DNA of 64,000 nucleotides from Cryptomeria japonica (GCF_030272615.1 NC_081412.1:140784747-140848746); one strand, 5' to 3'; counted from the first letter of the stretch, positions 13,520 to 24,773 are shown. The notes: generated from the sequence alone by a model not told the origin. Program-made: numbers and translations.

Positions 13520-15238
13520 ATGAGAAGCGACATCATGGGTGGAAATAGGAGATGATATGAGCCAAGTAGTTGCAAGGAGTGGCAATAGAAGAAAGAGGTG
13601 TGGGGTATTTTGCAGAAGGGTGGTCTCTCGAACTTCATAGAGAGACTCCACGGCCATGATGGAATGGTTACTAGCCTCTTCTGCAAAAACTGGAAGAAGG
13701 GCATGCTAAAAATGGGTGACCAAATGGTGGAAATTGATGAAGATTTAATTGCTAAAGCTACAGGTCTCAACAGGGAAGGTTGCAACTTCTACAGAGATAG
13801 GAAGGTCAGCAAGGAAGCCATTGAAAGGTACCCAGTTACTGAGAAAGAGAAAAGACGACTAGTAAAGTTGAGCAAAACCTATTACCCGCCTAGGGCTTTT
13901 GCCAAACCCTAGTGGGAAATTCTCTTTGTTTTAATGCAGTATATTACCCTAGATGGTAGGTTTACGAAAGTCTATGGGTATCATTTTGTTCTGTTAAACC
14001 ACTTTAGGCATAATGATAAGGTGAATTTTCCTTATTTCTTGCTTTGCTCAATGAATGCCTCCCTAAAAGCCTACAAAGAGAATCCTCTGGGCGATACCGC
14101 AATGCACCAAGGCCTTATGGTCCTCATTTATGACCATTTAAAGGCTAGTCAAATTAACCGGATGCAGCCCTCTATGGACTCTGAGGAAGATATGTCTGAT
14201 TCTGCTTTTTTGGAGGAGGAGGAATCTAACAATGATTCCTCATCTGATAATGAGGATAGCTCTGATGATTTAGAGTATGAGAGTAGTAAGAAGAGGAAAT
14301 CAAGACCCTCATCTTCTAAGGGCAAGAAACTTCAAAGAAAACCCTTGATCAGCATCTCTTCAGAAGAAGAGGATTCAAATTATTCTGAGGAGAAGAAGAA
14401 CCCTAAAGGGTTGTTGAAGAAGAAAAGTAAAAACCAAGCCCAGACCCAGAAAAAACATAAGAAAAAAGAGGAGATTGGCAAGGAACCAGACGCTGACAAG
14501 CAAGCTAAGACCCTAGAAGCCGAGCACAGCCTGGAAAAGGAGACATTGGAAGAAACCCTCAGGGCTGCCGACACTGTCTCCGCCCTTCATATCCCTAAAG
14601 ATGAATAGGTAACCCCTGGAAAAGTGACTCCCCCCTATGGCCCTCCTCCCGAGGGCTTGAATGGTTTTATGAAAACAATGGAATGGCTCATTGATGGTTA
14701 CAAGAAAGCTATGGATGAGTATAAAAAACTATGCAACAGAGTCCTGATTCTGGAGACCATTAATATAGGAGAGGGGAATATAATGGCTGACTATATCGAG
14801 GATCTGAAAAACACTATTGCTAAAGCGAAAGACATTAGAGATGCTTTTAACCCCAGGTTTGAGAAGATTGAAAAGGAGATGCTGGATAGAAAAAGCCTTG
14901 CAGAAACTAGTGAAAAAACACTCTCGGATATAGTCACCAAAGTGGAAAAAATTGAGGAGTGCCTTAAGAATATTGTGTAGTAGAGCCTTAGTATTCTGAA
15001 AATCTCGGCCAATAATACTCATACCCTCATCAGTAAGCTTGATGATGACAAGGAAATCCAGGAAATTGACCTGGATGCTGAAGGTACAGGGGAAGCTCAA
15101 GGTCCCAGAACCCGCACCAAAGGCAAGAGGAAGGAAAAGAAAATGAACAAGGATCTGGAAGAGCTGAAAGCGGTCAGGGTTACCTATGATGAGTTGGTGA
15201 TAAAGGTAGAGGACCTACTAAAGAAAATTGCAATGTAG
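13520..15238 (+). pseudogene. Unidentified ORF, N-terminal globular part plus Ser/acidic/Lys linker and coiled coil, broken by stops
   Basis: One reading frame is open from ATG 13520 to TAG 15236 except for stops at 13553 (TGA), 13586, 13910, 14606, 14978 and 14981 (all TAG). The N-terminal about 215 codons look globular, with KATGLNREGCNF and a hydrophobic stretch around 13934-14160. Next comes a serine/acidic tract and a lysine-rich basic tract (14180-14480), then a helical coiled-coil region (14650-14975) and a basic KGKRKEKK stretch. It may belong to the loose group annotated as putative plant transposon protein, but I cannot confirm this. The overall plan resembles the ORF starting at 45151. 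It is not a LINE ORF and not gag-pol. Confidence 0.55.
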
Positions 15239-15382
15239 CGTCTCCTCGATTTCTTTGCCGTGTTTTGTTGTTTTGTTGTTCTTTCTGTTCGCTGGTCTTT
15301 TGGCCAGTTGTTTTGTATGCGGACTTTTAATCCTTTTTCTGCTCTTTTTCTTTCCATGATGTAGTGGTTTCGAGTCCTTAAA

Positions 15383-15402
15383 ACCTATTTTTTAATCAAT
15401 CA
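15383..15402 (+). repeat. Second copy of LINE 3' terminal motif
   Basis: ACCTATTTTTTAATCAATCA is identical to 13403-13422 and lies one base before the right target-site duplication, where the 3' end of a LINE must be. Confidence 0.88.
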
Positions 15403-15655
15403 AAACAAATTAAGTATTTAATTACAAAAATATGCATTAATAATAAAATAAGATTTGAATATTAATTATTGTATATTTAACATTATACAATTAATTAACA
15501 ACAAATTATCCATGGATTATTAATTAATGCCAATATTTATTCATAATTAAAAAGACTTAATTCAAAATTAACACTAAATTATATAAAATACTATTTTTTT
15601 TTTATAATTAAAAAAATATAAAAATAACATTTTTTATAAAAAAAATACAAAAAAA

Positions 15656-15888
15656 TGGGGAAGGGTACCCACTTGGAAACCCATGTGGGCCCCCCCCTTG
15701 GGAGCTCACACTACCCCTTGGGGAAGCACTGCTTCCTAATGGGAGCATGCAGCACCCCATGGGGAGTGCTGCTGCCCCTAAAGGGAGCACGCAACACCCC
15801 TTGGAGAGCATTGCTGCCCCAAAAGGGATGCACAACACCCCCTTCCACGTGGTGGGGAAACTCTCCCACGTGGTTGGGGTATAAATAT
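15656..15888. repeat. GC-rich hairpin repeat island in LARD LTR (right copy)
   Basis: Same plan as 240-478: 41-42 bp units beginning GGGAGC, one with strong fold-back (GCAGCAC ... GTGCTGC). CACGTG hexamers are at 15846-15851 and 15867-15872. TATAAATAT is at 15880-15888. The two upstream CACGTG sites of the left copy are mutated here. Confidence 0.75.
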
Positions 15889-16254
15889 TTTTTTTTCTTT
15901 GTTTTTATTTTATTTATTTATTTTATTCTATTTTTTAAAATTATTGTTAAAGACATAGTAAATAAAAAATACAGTCCTAGAGACTTAAAAGAATAAAAAA
16001 ATTTTAATTATTTTTTTTTCATTTTTCAAATAACCAGTTTTAGGAAGGAAAATCTTTCCAAAACAAGTCATACTAGCAAAAAGAGATGGATTTACACAAT
16101 TTTAACATCATATATATCAACCCCAATCTAAGTTTCATTTTTAAACTTATATAAGAGAGATTCATTGGAGTTTTAAACAAATTTTTTCAAGAACAACCAA
16201 ACCCCAAAATTTGGTTTTAATTTTTGAGAATCCATTTATACAAACAAAATTGAC

Positions 16255-16680
16255 ATCTGGAGGTTTGGAAATGAAGCAAGGAGGATTTAAGATCCATATA
16301 GTCAACTACAACTCCTCCATTTCCAAAAACATAAGATTGTTAATCTGTACAACCAGATTTCTACAAAAAAACACCAAAAACAATTTTCTTTAAGCAAGAA
16401 CCCAAGAAGTAAACTAGAGGCCTACCTGATTCAGCAATCTTGGCAAAATCGAAGGAGAGCCCAACCTGCAAGCTCCAAAAATCCTTTCTTTTCCAAAATC
16501 CCTAAATTTTCATTCTCCAAAAAATTTAATCCCCAATATTTTCCAAAAGTCTAGGTTATAAGGAAAATGTTTGACCAAAAGTTTTATTTTGGAATTAAAA
16601 TTTTTATTTAAAATAATTCCTCAAAAATCATTATTTTCCAACTATATCAATATATTAACTTGCTTCCAATTTAAATTTGA
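16255..16680. other. 426-bp segment present in only one LARD LTR
   Basis: The left LTR goes directly from TTGA to the T-run (near 832). The right LTR has 426 extra bases between two TTGA motifs. No transposon ends are visible. A deletion between short direct repeats in the left LTR is the simplest explanation. Confidence 0.75.
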
Positions 16681-17422
16681 TTTTTTTCCAAATAACTGAA
16701 TTTAACCTTTCTATTTCCAAAATGCCAACAAGATTAAATTAATTCTATTTCAATTAAATTAAAATCTTTCTTTTCATGAGCATAAACATAATACATTTAA
16801 TATTTAAATTTAACCATTTAATTGAACTTGCTCCCAATTTAAATCGAGTGATTCAAATTAACGATAAATCACATAAAGAAATCCTGATTAATTTAGTCCA
16901 TTAATCTTTAATGCACAAACACATATTTAATCAAATTAAATACTAAGGACTAATTACTCAATTTAACCATACACACCAAACATGCAACCCAAGAAGCCAA
17001 ACAGACAGACAACCCGCAGCCCAACCAAAGGGAATACCAACGACGACTGACGATGCTCACTTGAGCACGACTATGGTCACATGAGGATAACATGACCACC
17101 TAATCCAACTCTAAGGATTAAAGAGGTACACTCAAACCTGCGAATCCAAGTGAAGACAAACCTCGTACTCATACGATACTGTACCTGAAATCTCCTGCCA
17201 CTAAGAGTCATACATGCATACATATAAAAACTTAATGAAAGCGTTAGCCCGAGATAATAACACAAAATAAGAGAATTACTATCTTGCATACAAATTGGTT
17301 GGTGCAAAAACCACATTAACAGCTATGCACTAAATCAAAACATCTAACTATAATCATTATATTATGATAAACTAACCAAGGTCAAACCAAGATTAGGAAT
17401 TGATTAGGGTAGGGGTACTACA

Positions 17423-18065
17423 TTTAAATTATGGAAGATTAGGGCAAATTGGAGATAAAATATTTTCTTAAGTGATTATAATTAATATGTTTTAATAAGC
17501 ATATGAGTATAATTAAAAAAGATGTTTTAAATTAAAATACTTGTGAAGTTTAATCTTTTAGGAAATTTAATTCCGTTGTAAATTATTTGACTATAGGGAA
17601 TAGTTTTAGCCCACCTAGATATAGGTTTATGAGATTAAACTTTATAGGACATATGTCATTATGAATTTAATTGACCCTTTAGTCGAATTATTTTAAGCAC
17701 ATTTTAATTATTGATTAAAATAAATTTTAGACATTATAAACTAAGTGCTAGGACTAAATTTATTTAGTTCCTAAATACAATTAATGGTTATTGGAGATTA
17801 ATAATATCTTTGTCAATTATTTTTGAGAGTATTGATTAATTTAAGTTATTGATTAAAAATTGAGGAAATAATAAAATAATTCTTTTAGTATTCCACATTT
17901 GATTTAAATTATTTTCACTTGCTTGAGTTAGTGTTAGAGTTAACTCACGCATAGCTAAGACAAAACTTGCCAGTGCATTTCAATTTAGTAAATTTAATGT
18001 TATTAAGTTGTGATCTTTAAAAAAAAAAAATTATCCCATTCGTGCCCAAAAGTTTGGGCATGACA
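17423..18065 (+). repeat. Fragment of a giant-LTR relative, opposite orientation
   Basis: AT-rich, no coding. Its right end reads GTTTGGGCATGACA; read on the minus strand it begins TGTCATGCCC, followed by a T-run and an AACATTAAAT/AAATGC stretch. This resembles the left end of the solo LTR at 47660 (TGTCATGCC, T-run, GCATTAAAT, AAATGC) and, more weakly, the LARD LTR at 5242 (TGTAATGCC, T-run). The rest of this LTR would lie beyond the LARD inserted at 17423. Confidence 0.6.
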
Positions 18066-19376
18066 GTATTCAATAGCAAACATAGAATAACTAGCTTGAT
18101 GTTAGGAATGATGAATGAGATAATAAAGGAAACACAGAAGGCTTGGATCAAATTTTTGAGAGAACATAGAGGATTCTTTACTTCAATGGAGACAAAAACA
18201 TATACTGTAGATACACTGGTTGAAGGGAAAGGTAAAGGGATCATGGGTACTCCACCCTCAGTTTTGAAGAATATCAAGATAGTGAAAATTGAGCCACCAG
18301 TAAACACAAATGTACAGACAATAACTGAGACACCGATTAATGCTAAGAACATTATACAAGATACTAACATTGAGGACAATTGTCCTCCGGATACTAATGT
18401 ACGGGTTGAGGATATTGTTCCTAGAAAGGAATCGATAGTTTCATAGACTACACTAAGTTGCGTAGCCACCAGTGCAAGTGAGGAGGTATTAAAGGATAAG
18501 TCATCTGAGAAAATAGGGGAATCCGGTAGGGAACCAGTCATTGGCACATCATTATTGACAATTGACACTTCTCTAGTGGAAAAGAAAACCATCCTAGAGA
18601 TGAGTCTCACAAAATGAATGGTGATGGATGCTCATAAACTGATGAAGGAGGGAACCACAAACAAGGGGATTATAGATCAATCCATAACTATTTTGCATAG
18701 ACTGGTCCCAAAGTGTAAGATTTAAGATGAAGCGAGCCCTTCTAGCAAGCTTAAGGTAATAACTGAACACATATCAAAATACTTTCAATCCTTACAACAG
18801 ATCTCTAACCGACATGCACTTGAAAAATTCACTTTGGCTAAGAGAGGTGCTTTTGATTAGATCATTGACAGAGAAAAGAAAAAGATTGAGGAGAAGCTAA
18901 TTTTGATAGAAAATTGTTTGAAACAATGTACTAATATATACAGGGTATGTTGCAATACTGAGATACTGACAGCAAATGTAGATAAAAAGATAAAAGACAT
19001 ACAGGAGAAAATTGCTAATATTGCTAACTCTTTTTATGGACTAATTTCACTGACAACATCTGTTGGTGGAAAAAAATTGACTTTGGAGAACCAAATTTCT
19101 GCTCTTGAAAAAGAAAGAGATAAGATCATTCAGAGAGCCAGAAATCTCAGAGGTTTGTTGAGCCCAAGATTGGATTCACTTGGTTTACATAAGAGGGAAT
19201 GCATGGATATGCTTGGTAAGCCCACACTGAAAGCAGTCACTGAGAAAGAATCACTTGCATATTTATTGAGTGGACTTGTATCTATCTTTGGCACATTGGA
19301 AACCAACTGGGATACTTATATGGAGTTATTGGAGAAAGCTTATCTAGAAATCTTGAAACTGGTCAAGCTCTGGTAA
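18066..19376 (+). pseudogene. Unidentified coiled-coil ORF upstream of a copia PPT/LTR, 5' truncated
   Basis: Open in one frame from the LTR junction at 18066 to TAA 19374, except for stops at 18444 (TAG), 18615 (TGA), 18723 (TAA) and 18858 (TAG). The N-terminal half is low-complexity with repeated Thr, Val and Asn. The C-terminal half (18780-19376) is strongly helical with coiled-coil spacing (IKDIQEKIANI, ISALEKERDKI). No gag, protease, integrase, RT or RNase H motif is present, although it occupies the position just upstream of a copia polypurine tract. It could be an accessory or transduced ORF of a non-autonomous copia, or unrelated sequence captured there. The 5' part is cut off by the LTR fragment on its left. 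Confidence 0.5.
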
Positions 19377-19629
19377 GACATTTTTGGAGGTATTCAGTGT
19401 ACAGTACTTATTCTTTGACATTTTTTTGGGCATTGATGTCAAAGGGGCAGTAGCATACATTGCATGTGAAAAATAATGAATAGTTGCATACATTAGGGGA
19501 GTTATAGAGTTTTTGGAGATACAGATCATTTTGCATATTCAGCTCAGGGGGAGCAGGGCAAGATGAAACCGATAGTTGAAACCATGACCGTTTTTCACGT
19601 GTGTTGCCATCAATACTAAAGGGGGAGAT
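19377..19629 (+). other. Copia-type 3' UTR with polypurine tract
   Basis: Contains the typical copia 3' phrases (GATGTCAAAGGGG near 19435; GGGGGAGCAGG near 19548). It ends with the PPT AAAGGGGGAGAT at 19618-19629. Confidence 0.75.
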
Positions 19630-20538
19630 TATTGGCAATTGACACTCTATTGGTTTCACTATGTTGTCATTGATGGAAATATGATTTTGGGTTCCGGTTT
19701 CATATGGTGTACTGGCAAGCACTTCACAAGACTCTACACCGACATCGGTAGGATAGAAGATTTCTTTTGTCACCAGCAATGCAGGCTGACATGGTATAGT
19801 AAAGGTCATCAGTATTCGAGGCCAACACATCTTAGATCCGGCATCAAAAAATTATTTTAATGCTTATTCATTTATGTTATATGGCTAACATGTAATATGA
19901 TATTGTATAAATCCTTGTAAGCCGACATAAGGCATGAAAATTGTATAGGGTATATATAGGTCAGCTTAATAGATTATTTTTAAAAATATGGATATAGTTA
20001 TGGACATGGAAATGTAATATGATGCAAAATCATTCCGAGAGACTGTGTATGTGAGGAATTCATTGTAAGGGTTATTCTGGTACTGAAGTTTAGGGTTTTA
20101 ACTGGAACAGACAAAGCTTAAACCGAAACTGTATTCTAGCATAGGAGATGCTATATTAAGCAGTTCACACTTGTCTGGATTGTTGTCTCAAATTTTATGT
20201 AGTCAGTGAGGCTCCTATTGTGATGAGTAGTGTGCTCTAGGTTGTAGGCCTTCATACAAGTGCCGGCCCATCATATATTGTAATATCTCTTCATATGGTT
20301 AGTGAATTGATATTGTGGGTCACAAATCCCACCACGGTTTTTCCTCATTGAGGTTTTCCACATATAAATCTATGTGTTATGGTTCTCATCTATGTGTTTG
20401 GCTTATCAATTGCATTACTTCTTTCAATTTTGTTTATATCGGTGTATCGGTAGGTGAATGAATGTTTTGTTAAGGCTAAAATCTTTAATTCCAGTATAAC
20501 ACTGATTCACCCCCTCTTAGTGTTATTGGTTTCCAACA
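19630..20538 (+). repeat. Copia LTR A (3' LTR)
   Basis: Starts TATTGGCAATTGAC directly after the PPT (family start is TGTTGG, so one base has changed). It ends TTCCAACA. Near 20222 it carries the block GTGCTCTAGGTTG...GGCC and near 20500 CTGATTCACCCCCTCTTAG, both shared with the other copia LTRs in this window. No downstream PBS, so this is a 3' or solo LTR. Confidence 0.8.
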
Positions 20539-21410
20539 AGAGCGAGATGTCTTCACTTCCTTTTTCTCTTGTACAATGGGTCATTCTCAAAACTAGAGCA
20601 CGGTCTCTTAGAGTGATATGATGTCACTTTTTCTTATGCGGGGTGATTATTCTCGAAACTAGAGCACAAACTCTTAGAATAGGATGTCACACCTTTATTG
20701 GCACTTGTACTATATATTCTATATAGGTTGTAGCATACTCGAGCATAGACTCCTATGAGGCACCTTGAACCTCACTTACACACATGTGCATGAGGTTGAG
20801 TGCAACTAACAATGTTCTCACCCTCTCTCTTTACATGGATCACCTAGATAGGCTCTAGAGGCGAGATTTTCCATGTCCTTCTCTCCATGGATCACCTAGT
20901 TTTAGGGGTGAGATGTCCATGGCTTCTTTCTTCTTTTCTTTTCTTCTCATGGATCGCCAAAGTGTGTATTCATTTTCTCTCTCTTCTTCCTCTCATGAAC
21001 TCATGTTTTTACTATTGATGCTTCATGGATGATGTCAACTTTTCTCTTTTATGTGTTCGCTCGTGTTTATGTGATGGCATTGGTCTTTGTGTCCTAATTA
21101 GTTGTTGAGACATCTGAGCTTGAGATCTCTTTGGCTAGTTAGTTTGTCATCTTATGTCTTGCTATTGTCATGTGTCTTTTTGCACCTTGTCTTTGTTTTG
21201 TGTGTCTTGTGCCTTTTTGTTTTGTGTACTCTTGCATATGTTGGCATGAGTTAAGACCCTAAGATTGGGGGATTTTCGCTCCTCAATATTAGTGGCGTCT
21301 TATACTCCTTGTGGTTTTGCTCCATGTCTGTCATCTTCATCTCTCTCTTTTTCTTATACTTTATTGACAATAGTGGCATAAGCCATACTCCTGCTAAAGT
21401 GGGGGCTAAA
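20539..21410 (+). mobile_element. 3' untranslated end of a gypsy-like element
   Basis: Non-coding, with short degenerate repeats: ACTAGAGCAC...TCTTAGA near 20590 and 20655, and CATGGATC(A/G)CC...GAGAT near 20835, 20885 and 20946. It ends with the polypurine tract AAAGTGGGGGCTAAA at 21396-21410. Nothing upstream of 20539 belongs to it, so it is truncated. Confidence 0.6.
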
Positions 21411-22300
21411 TGTAGTGTCATAAAATTGTGACCCCTGCAATTTTAACCACATCTTGGGTCCTCACCTTGGCGACAATATCTCCTTCCCTAACAAAGACCT
21501 ATTTCTGCATTTTCCACCCCTTCACCCTTCCTCCTTCATATCTTTTGTCTTCTCTAGACCCTATCCAGACCCCAAAATAGGGCGGGACAGGGGCATGGCA
21601 CCCCTGTCCTCACCCCTTAGGGTGGCCCTATGTCATTTATGCCTGGTCTCCTATGCACAATTTATCTTCAAGGTTGACAATTCCTCCTTGTTGGTCTTCG
21701 GTGGTGTGAAATTAATCCTTGAGGCATGTATAAAAAGGAATTGAATACCCTCATTCATGGATGGATGATAGAGGATAAGAGGCATAAGGAGAAGATACAA
21801 GATTTCAAGGTCATCATCAAGCATTCAAGCATTCAAGTCCTTTTCATTCATCCATTGGAGTAACATTACAACATTCATTTGCAAGTATGTGTGTGCGTTA
21901 GGGTTCTGTCATGTTACATACCATTTCATACAACATTTTGTGGTTACATTCAAGAAGCAAAGCAATCATCATCAACAAGTTGCAGATATACAAGGTATAC
22001 ATTTCTATTGTTTACATTCAAGCATTTGCAATTGCTTTCTTTCAAGGTTGATTCCTCAACCAGGGTTTGATTGAGGCAAACCCCTATCAACAACCATTCT
22101 CCCTCTCTTTTATGTGTGTAGGTTGTAGGTGCACTGCTATGATTGCAGGTTTGGGCTTCATTTGGAGAGATGGAAGAACCCTTTTTGTTTTGCGGATTTT
22201 GTGGCGGACCATGTACATTCCCGCCATGGTCCTGATGAATTTTCTCCAAATTTGCGAGGTAGATCCGTATCAGTCTAATTAGCTTAGATCCAAAATTACA
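21411..22300 (+). repeat. Gypsy-like 3' LTR
   Basis: Starts TGTAGTGTCATAAAATTG directly after the polypurine tract. It probably ends at 22300 (CAAAATTACA). ORFs inside are short and without recognisable motifs. The right boundary is by inspection only. Confidence 0.6.
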
Positions 22301-22604
22301 GTGCGATCCCAAATTGGTAGCTCCTCATTTCACTTATTTCCTCTCTTTTCCACATAGTCAACAAGTCAAGTTTCTCATTTACAAAAGAGGGTAAATCACA
22401 CTTTAACCGCTTGCAATCCACTCAGAATTCGGATCCTTGTTTCCTTCGGATTTGGATCTAGTAGATTCAAGCCCCTCTTTTGAATGTAAAGTTCCTCCCA
22501 AGTGAAAATCATCCTAGTAGCTTCCTTTCTCTCTCCTAGGTGGGGAGTCACTAGGATCCATTTTTTGAATTTATAGCTATATTCTATTGGGTCATGATTT
22601 GGTA
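22301..22604. other. Unassigned sequence
   Basis: About 300 bases between two LTRs. No ORF, repeat or element end that I recognise. Confidence 0.5.
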
Positions 22605-23564
22605 CTTTGGCAATTATCACTTTTCATATTTACCGGTACCAGCTAGATTCTATCTTTCCCGGTTAGCTTTACCAGTAAGAGATATTTGGTTTTTTGGTAA
22701 GAAGATCTTTGTCTGGCTTATGGAATTGGTTTCTATCATGCTGAAGGTTTTTCTTGATCATATTTTGAGTGTTTAGTGACTTTGCATTGGTTGGCATGTT
22801 GTTATGGTGGTCCTATTTGGATCTGGTTAGACTCTTTGTGTTACATCACTAAGGGTTTCTACTAGTTGGTGAAGCGTGTTAAATTTTGGTCTTAGCAGAA
22901 TTTTCGGTAGATGGAATTGTTTGGTTACTTGATTTAGGTCCATGTTATGTAATGTAAATCATAATATTGGTCTAGTGATATTGTGTAATGTAATTTTTGT
23001 TATTATGGGTTTATGGGTTTAGGGTTTAGCCGACCTTGTCAATAAGGTTAATGATATGTGTTTATAGGTGACTTATTCATGTAATTTGAACATGGATGGT
23101 TATGTTTGCATTAATAGAGGAAGGTTTATACATGAACAAGTGATATATCATTCAGTGAAGGTTTTTGTATTGTAGGGTAGACATCTATGCTTAAACAAAA
23201 CTATATCAAACATTAGGAGATGCTACTTTCACAATTCATTCTTTCCAAATTGTAGTCTGATGTTTTGTAAGTCAGTGAGACTTATTTTTGTGATGAGCAG
23301 TGTGCTCTAGGTTGTTGGCCTTTCTGCAAGTGCAGACCCATTGTAATTGTTCACAATACTACTGTAGAGTATTCATCTAATTATGGGTAGGGTTTCCCAC
23401 TATGGTTTTTCCCTTTACCGGGTTTTCCATGCCAAAATATTAGTGTTGTGTGTATTGAGCTTTCATGTTCTACTCTTCATTATGTTTGTTCCTTTGTGCT
23501 CCAATTTAATGGTTTTGATATGCATTAAGTTTTGATTTCTGATGGTAAACTGATTCACCCCCCT
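22605..23564 (+). repeat. Copia LTR B, interrupted by the copia element at 23565
   Basis: The start (CTTTGGCAATTATCAC) resembles LTR A (TATTGGCAATTGACAC). It carries GTGATGAGCAGTGTGCTCTA near 23284 and the TGATTCACCCCCC tract at its right end. That tract continues at 30392 (CCCCTCCCTCTCAG) after the nested copia. The true 3' end beyond about 30410 is unclear. Confidence 0.65.
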
Positions 23565-24716
23565 TGTTGGTATTATCGATGACTTCGTCATGTGTTGTAT
23601 TGGTTTTGTCATTGATGTCAACACTTATCTTTCTAGAGGTCTACATTGTTGATTTAGCACTCTCGTTATATTGGTTTATTGTTGAACTGGCACATTGTGG
23701 TCCCAACATGGATATTGGCTTATGCATAGTCACCAATATATGCTTCACTGATAGGATATATGTTTCACTGGTAGCTCAGGAAGTTGATGATGACTTGTTA
23801 TCATTTGGAGATCATTTGGTTATGTCGAAGACATGGATTGGATGTTTGGATTTGGTGTTTTTCTTATTGGTCTAATCGAGTTCACATATTTGCCTTTACC
23901 AACAGATAAGTCTAGGTTATGGACCGACACAAGATATCATGTTCCAGATCAACACGACACATTTTGGAAATGGTTTGTTGATTAGATAATGTGTAAATGT
24001 ATTGAGCTGACATATTGTATCACATCAAGACTTAATTGTAATTGATTTAAATGTAATATCTTTAGTGAGTCAACCTTATGGTGAGGTCTTAGGTTTTTTA
24101 TAAATAACTATAAGATCTTATTAAAGATCATAATATGAGTGTGTGCAAATATAAAGATCATTGTAGAGAGAAATTAAGAATATTCTTGTGCAAATGATGT
24201 AGATATTATCTGAAGTTTGAAGGAAAGGTCATGAAGGTGTTTGACACTCATGGTTAGAGCTTAAATTGGTATTGAATCTAGCATTGCAGATGCTATATTG
24301 AAGTATTAAATTGTTAGTGGATTTAACCATCCAATTGTAGTAAGTGTGACTCCTATTTTGTGATTGAATAGTGAACTCTAGGTGGTTGGCCATTTTGCAT
24401 TTGCAGACCCCATTATCGTATTCACTTACTATCTATAGTAGTACCATCTGATTGTGGGTAAGGTTTTCCACCGTGGTTTTTCCCCTTACAGGGTTTTCAT
24501 GTCAAAATATTTGTGTCATGTGTTGTGGATGTTGTTTCTCTTTCCGTTTCATGCATTAAGTTATACCGGTACTTCTATAACTGTTAATCTGTTTTACTAG
24601 CATTAAGTTTGTTTTACTGGCACTAACTTTCAAGTTGGATTAATTGGTTTTGGGTTGGAATTTGTTGACAATTGATTCACCTCCCCCCTCTTAGTTGTCC
24701 TTCTCGATTCCTAACA
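23565..24716 (+). repeat. Copia C 5' LTR
   Basis: TGTTGGTATT...CCTAACA, 1152 bp, followed directly by the PBS. Paired with 29241-30391. Confidence 0.93.
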
Positions 24717-24717
24717 A

Positions 24718-24730
24718 TTGGTATTAGAGC
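24718..24730 (+). other. Copia C primer-binding site
   Basis: TTGGTATTAGAGC one base after the LTR end. It matches the initiator-Met tRNA PBS TTGGTATCAGAGC except for one C-to-T change. Confidence 0.9.
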
Positions 24731-24773
24731 TTAGACCTCTTTTTGCACAAGCCTAACATCTTGAGGAGCTCCT

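Larger units (their letters stand above)
7415..15403 (+). mobile_element. L1-clade LINE insertion with chimeric 3' segment
   Basis: An insertion of about 8 kb in the LARD LTR, bounded by a 16-bp duplication. It holds ORF1 (DUF4283-like plus zinc knuckle), ORF2 (endonuclease, RT, zinc-binding RT-associated domain, RNase H), a 3' UTR ending in a 20-nt motif at 13403-13422, then a further 2 kb containing another ORF and a second copy of the 20-nt motif at 15383-15402, one base before the target duplication. The copy is dead, with many stops, frameshifts and an RT deletion. Confidence 0.88.
13423..15403 (+). mobile_element. Extra 3' segment carried by the LINE insertion
   Basis: About 2 kb between the first LINE 3' motif and the target duplication. 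It contains the ORF at 13520-15238 and a T-rich non-coding tail (15239-15382). It ends with the same 20-nt motif as the LINE. It is either a 3' transduction or, more interestingly, a second RNA sharing the LINE 3' end and joined by template switching. Confidence 0.6.
1..17422 (-). mobile_element. Giant-LTR non-autonomous retrotransposon (LARD-type), left end outside the window
   Basis: Polarity is minus. The right LTR starts at 5242 (plus-strand TGTAATGCC) with a Met-type primer-binding site just left of it. The left LTR ends at 1572 (TATTGCA) with a polypurine tract just right of it. After removing the LINE, the right LTR is about 4.1 kb. The internal domain (1573-5241) has only short ORFs and no gag, protease, integrase or RT motif. 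A long LTR with a conserved-length but non-coding internal domain is the definition of a LARD. Such elements must borrow proteins from an autonomous partner (established knowledge). The partner is not visible here. The base after the right end begins TTTAA; the matching target duplication would lie left of the window. Confidence 0.85.
15404..17422 (-). repeat. LARD 5' LTR, right part (after the LINE)
   Basis: Begins with the duplicated LINE target site (15404-15419), then matches window bases 1-1572. It ends at 17422 with GGGGTACTACA, where the left LTR has GGGGTATTGCA. Contains the GC-rich island and a 426-bp segment absent from the left LTR. Confidence 0.9.

Noticed and set aside
21411-22300. 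Small ORFs around 21454-22312 as a host gene
   Set aside because: They overlap on both strands within an LTR that follows a polypurine tract, and none has a motif.
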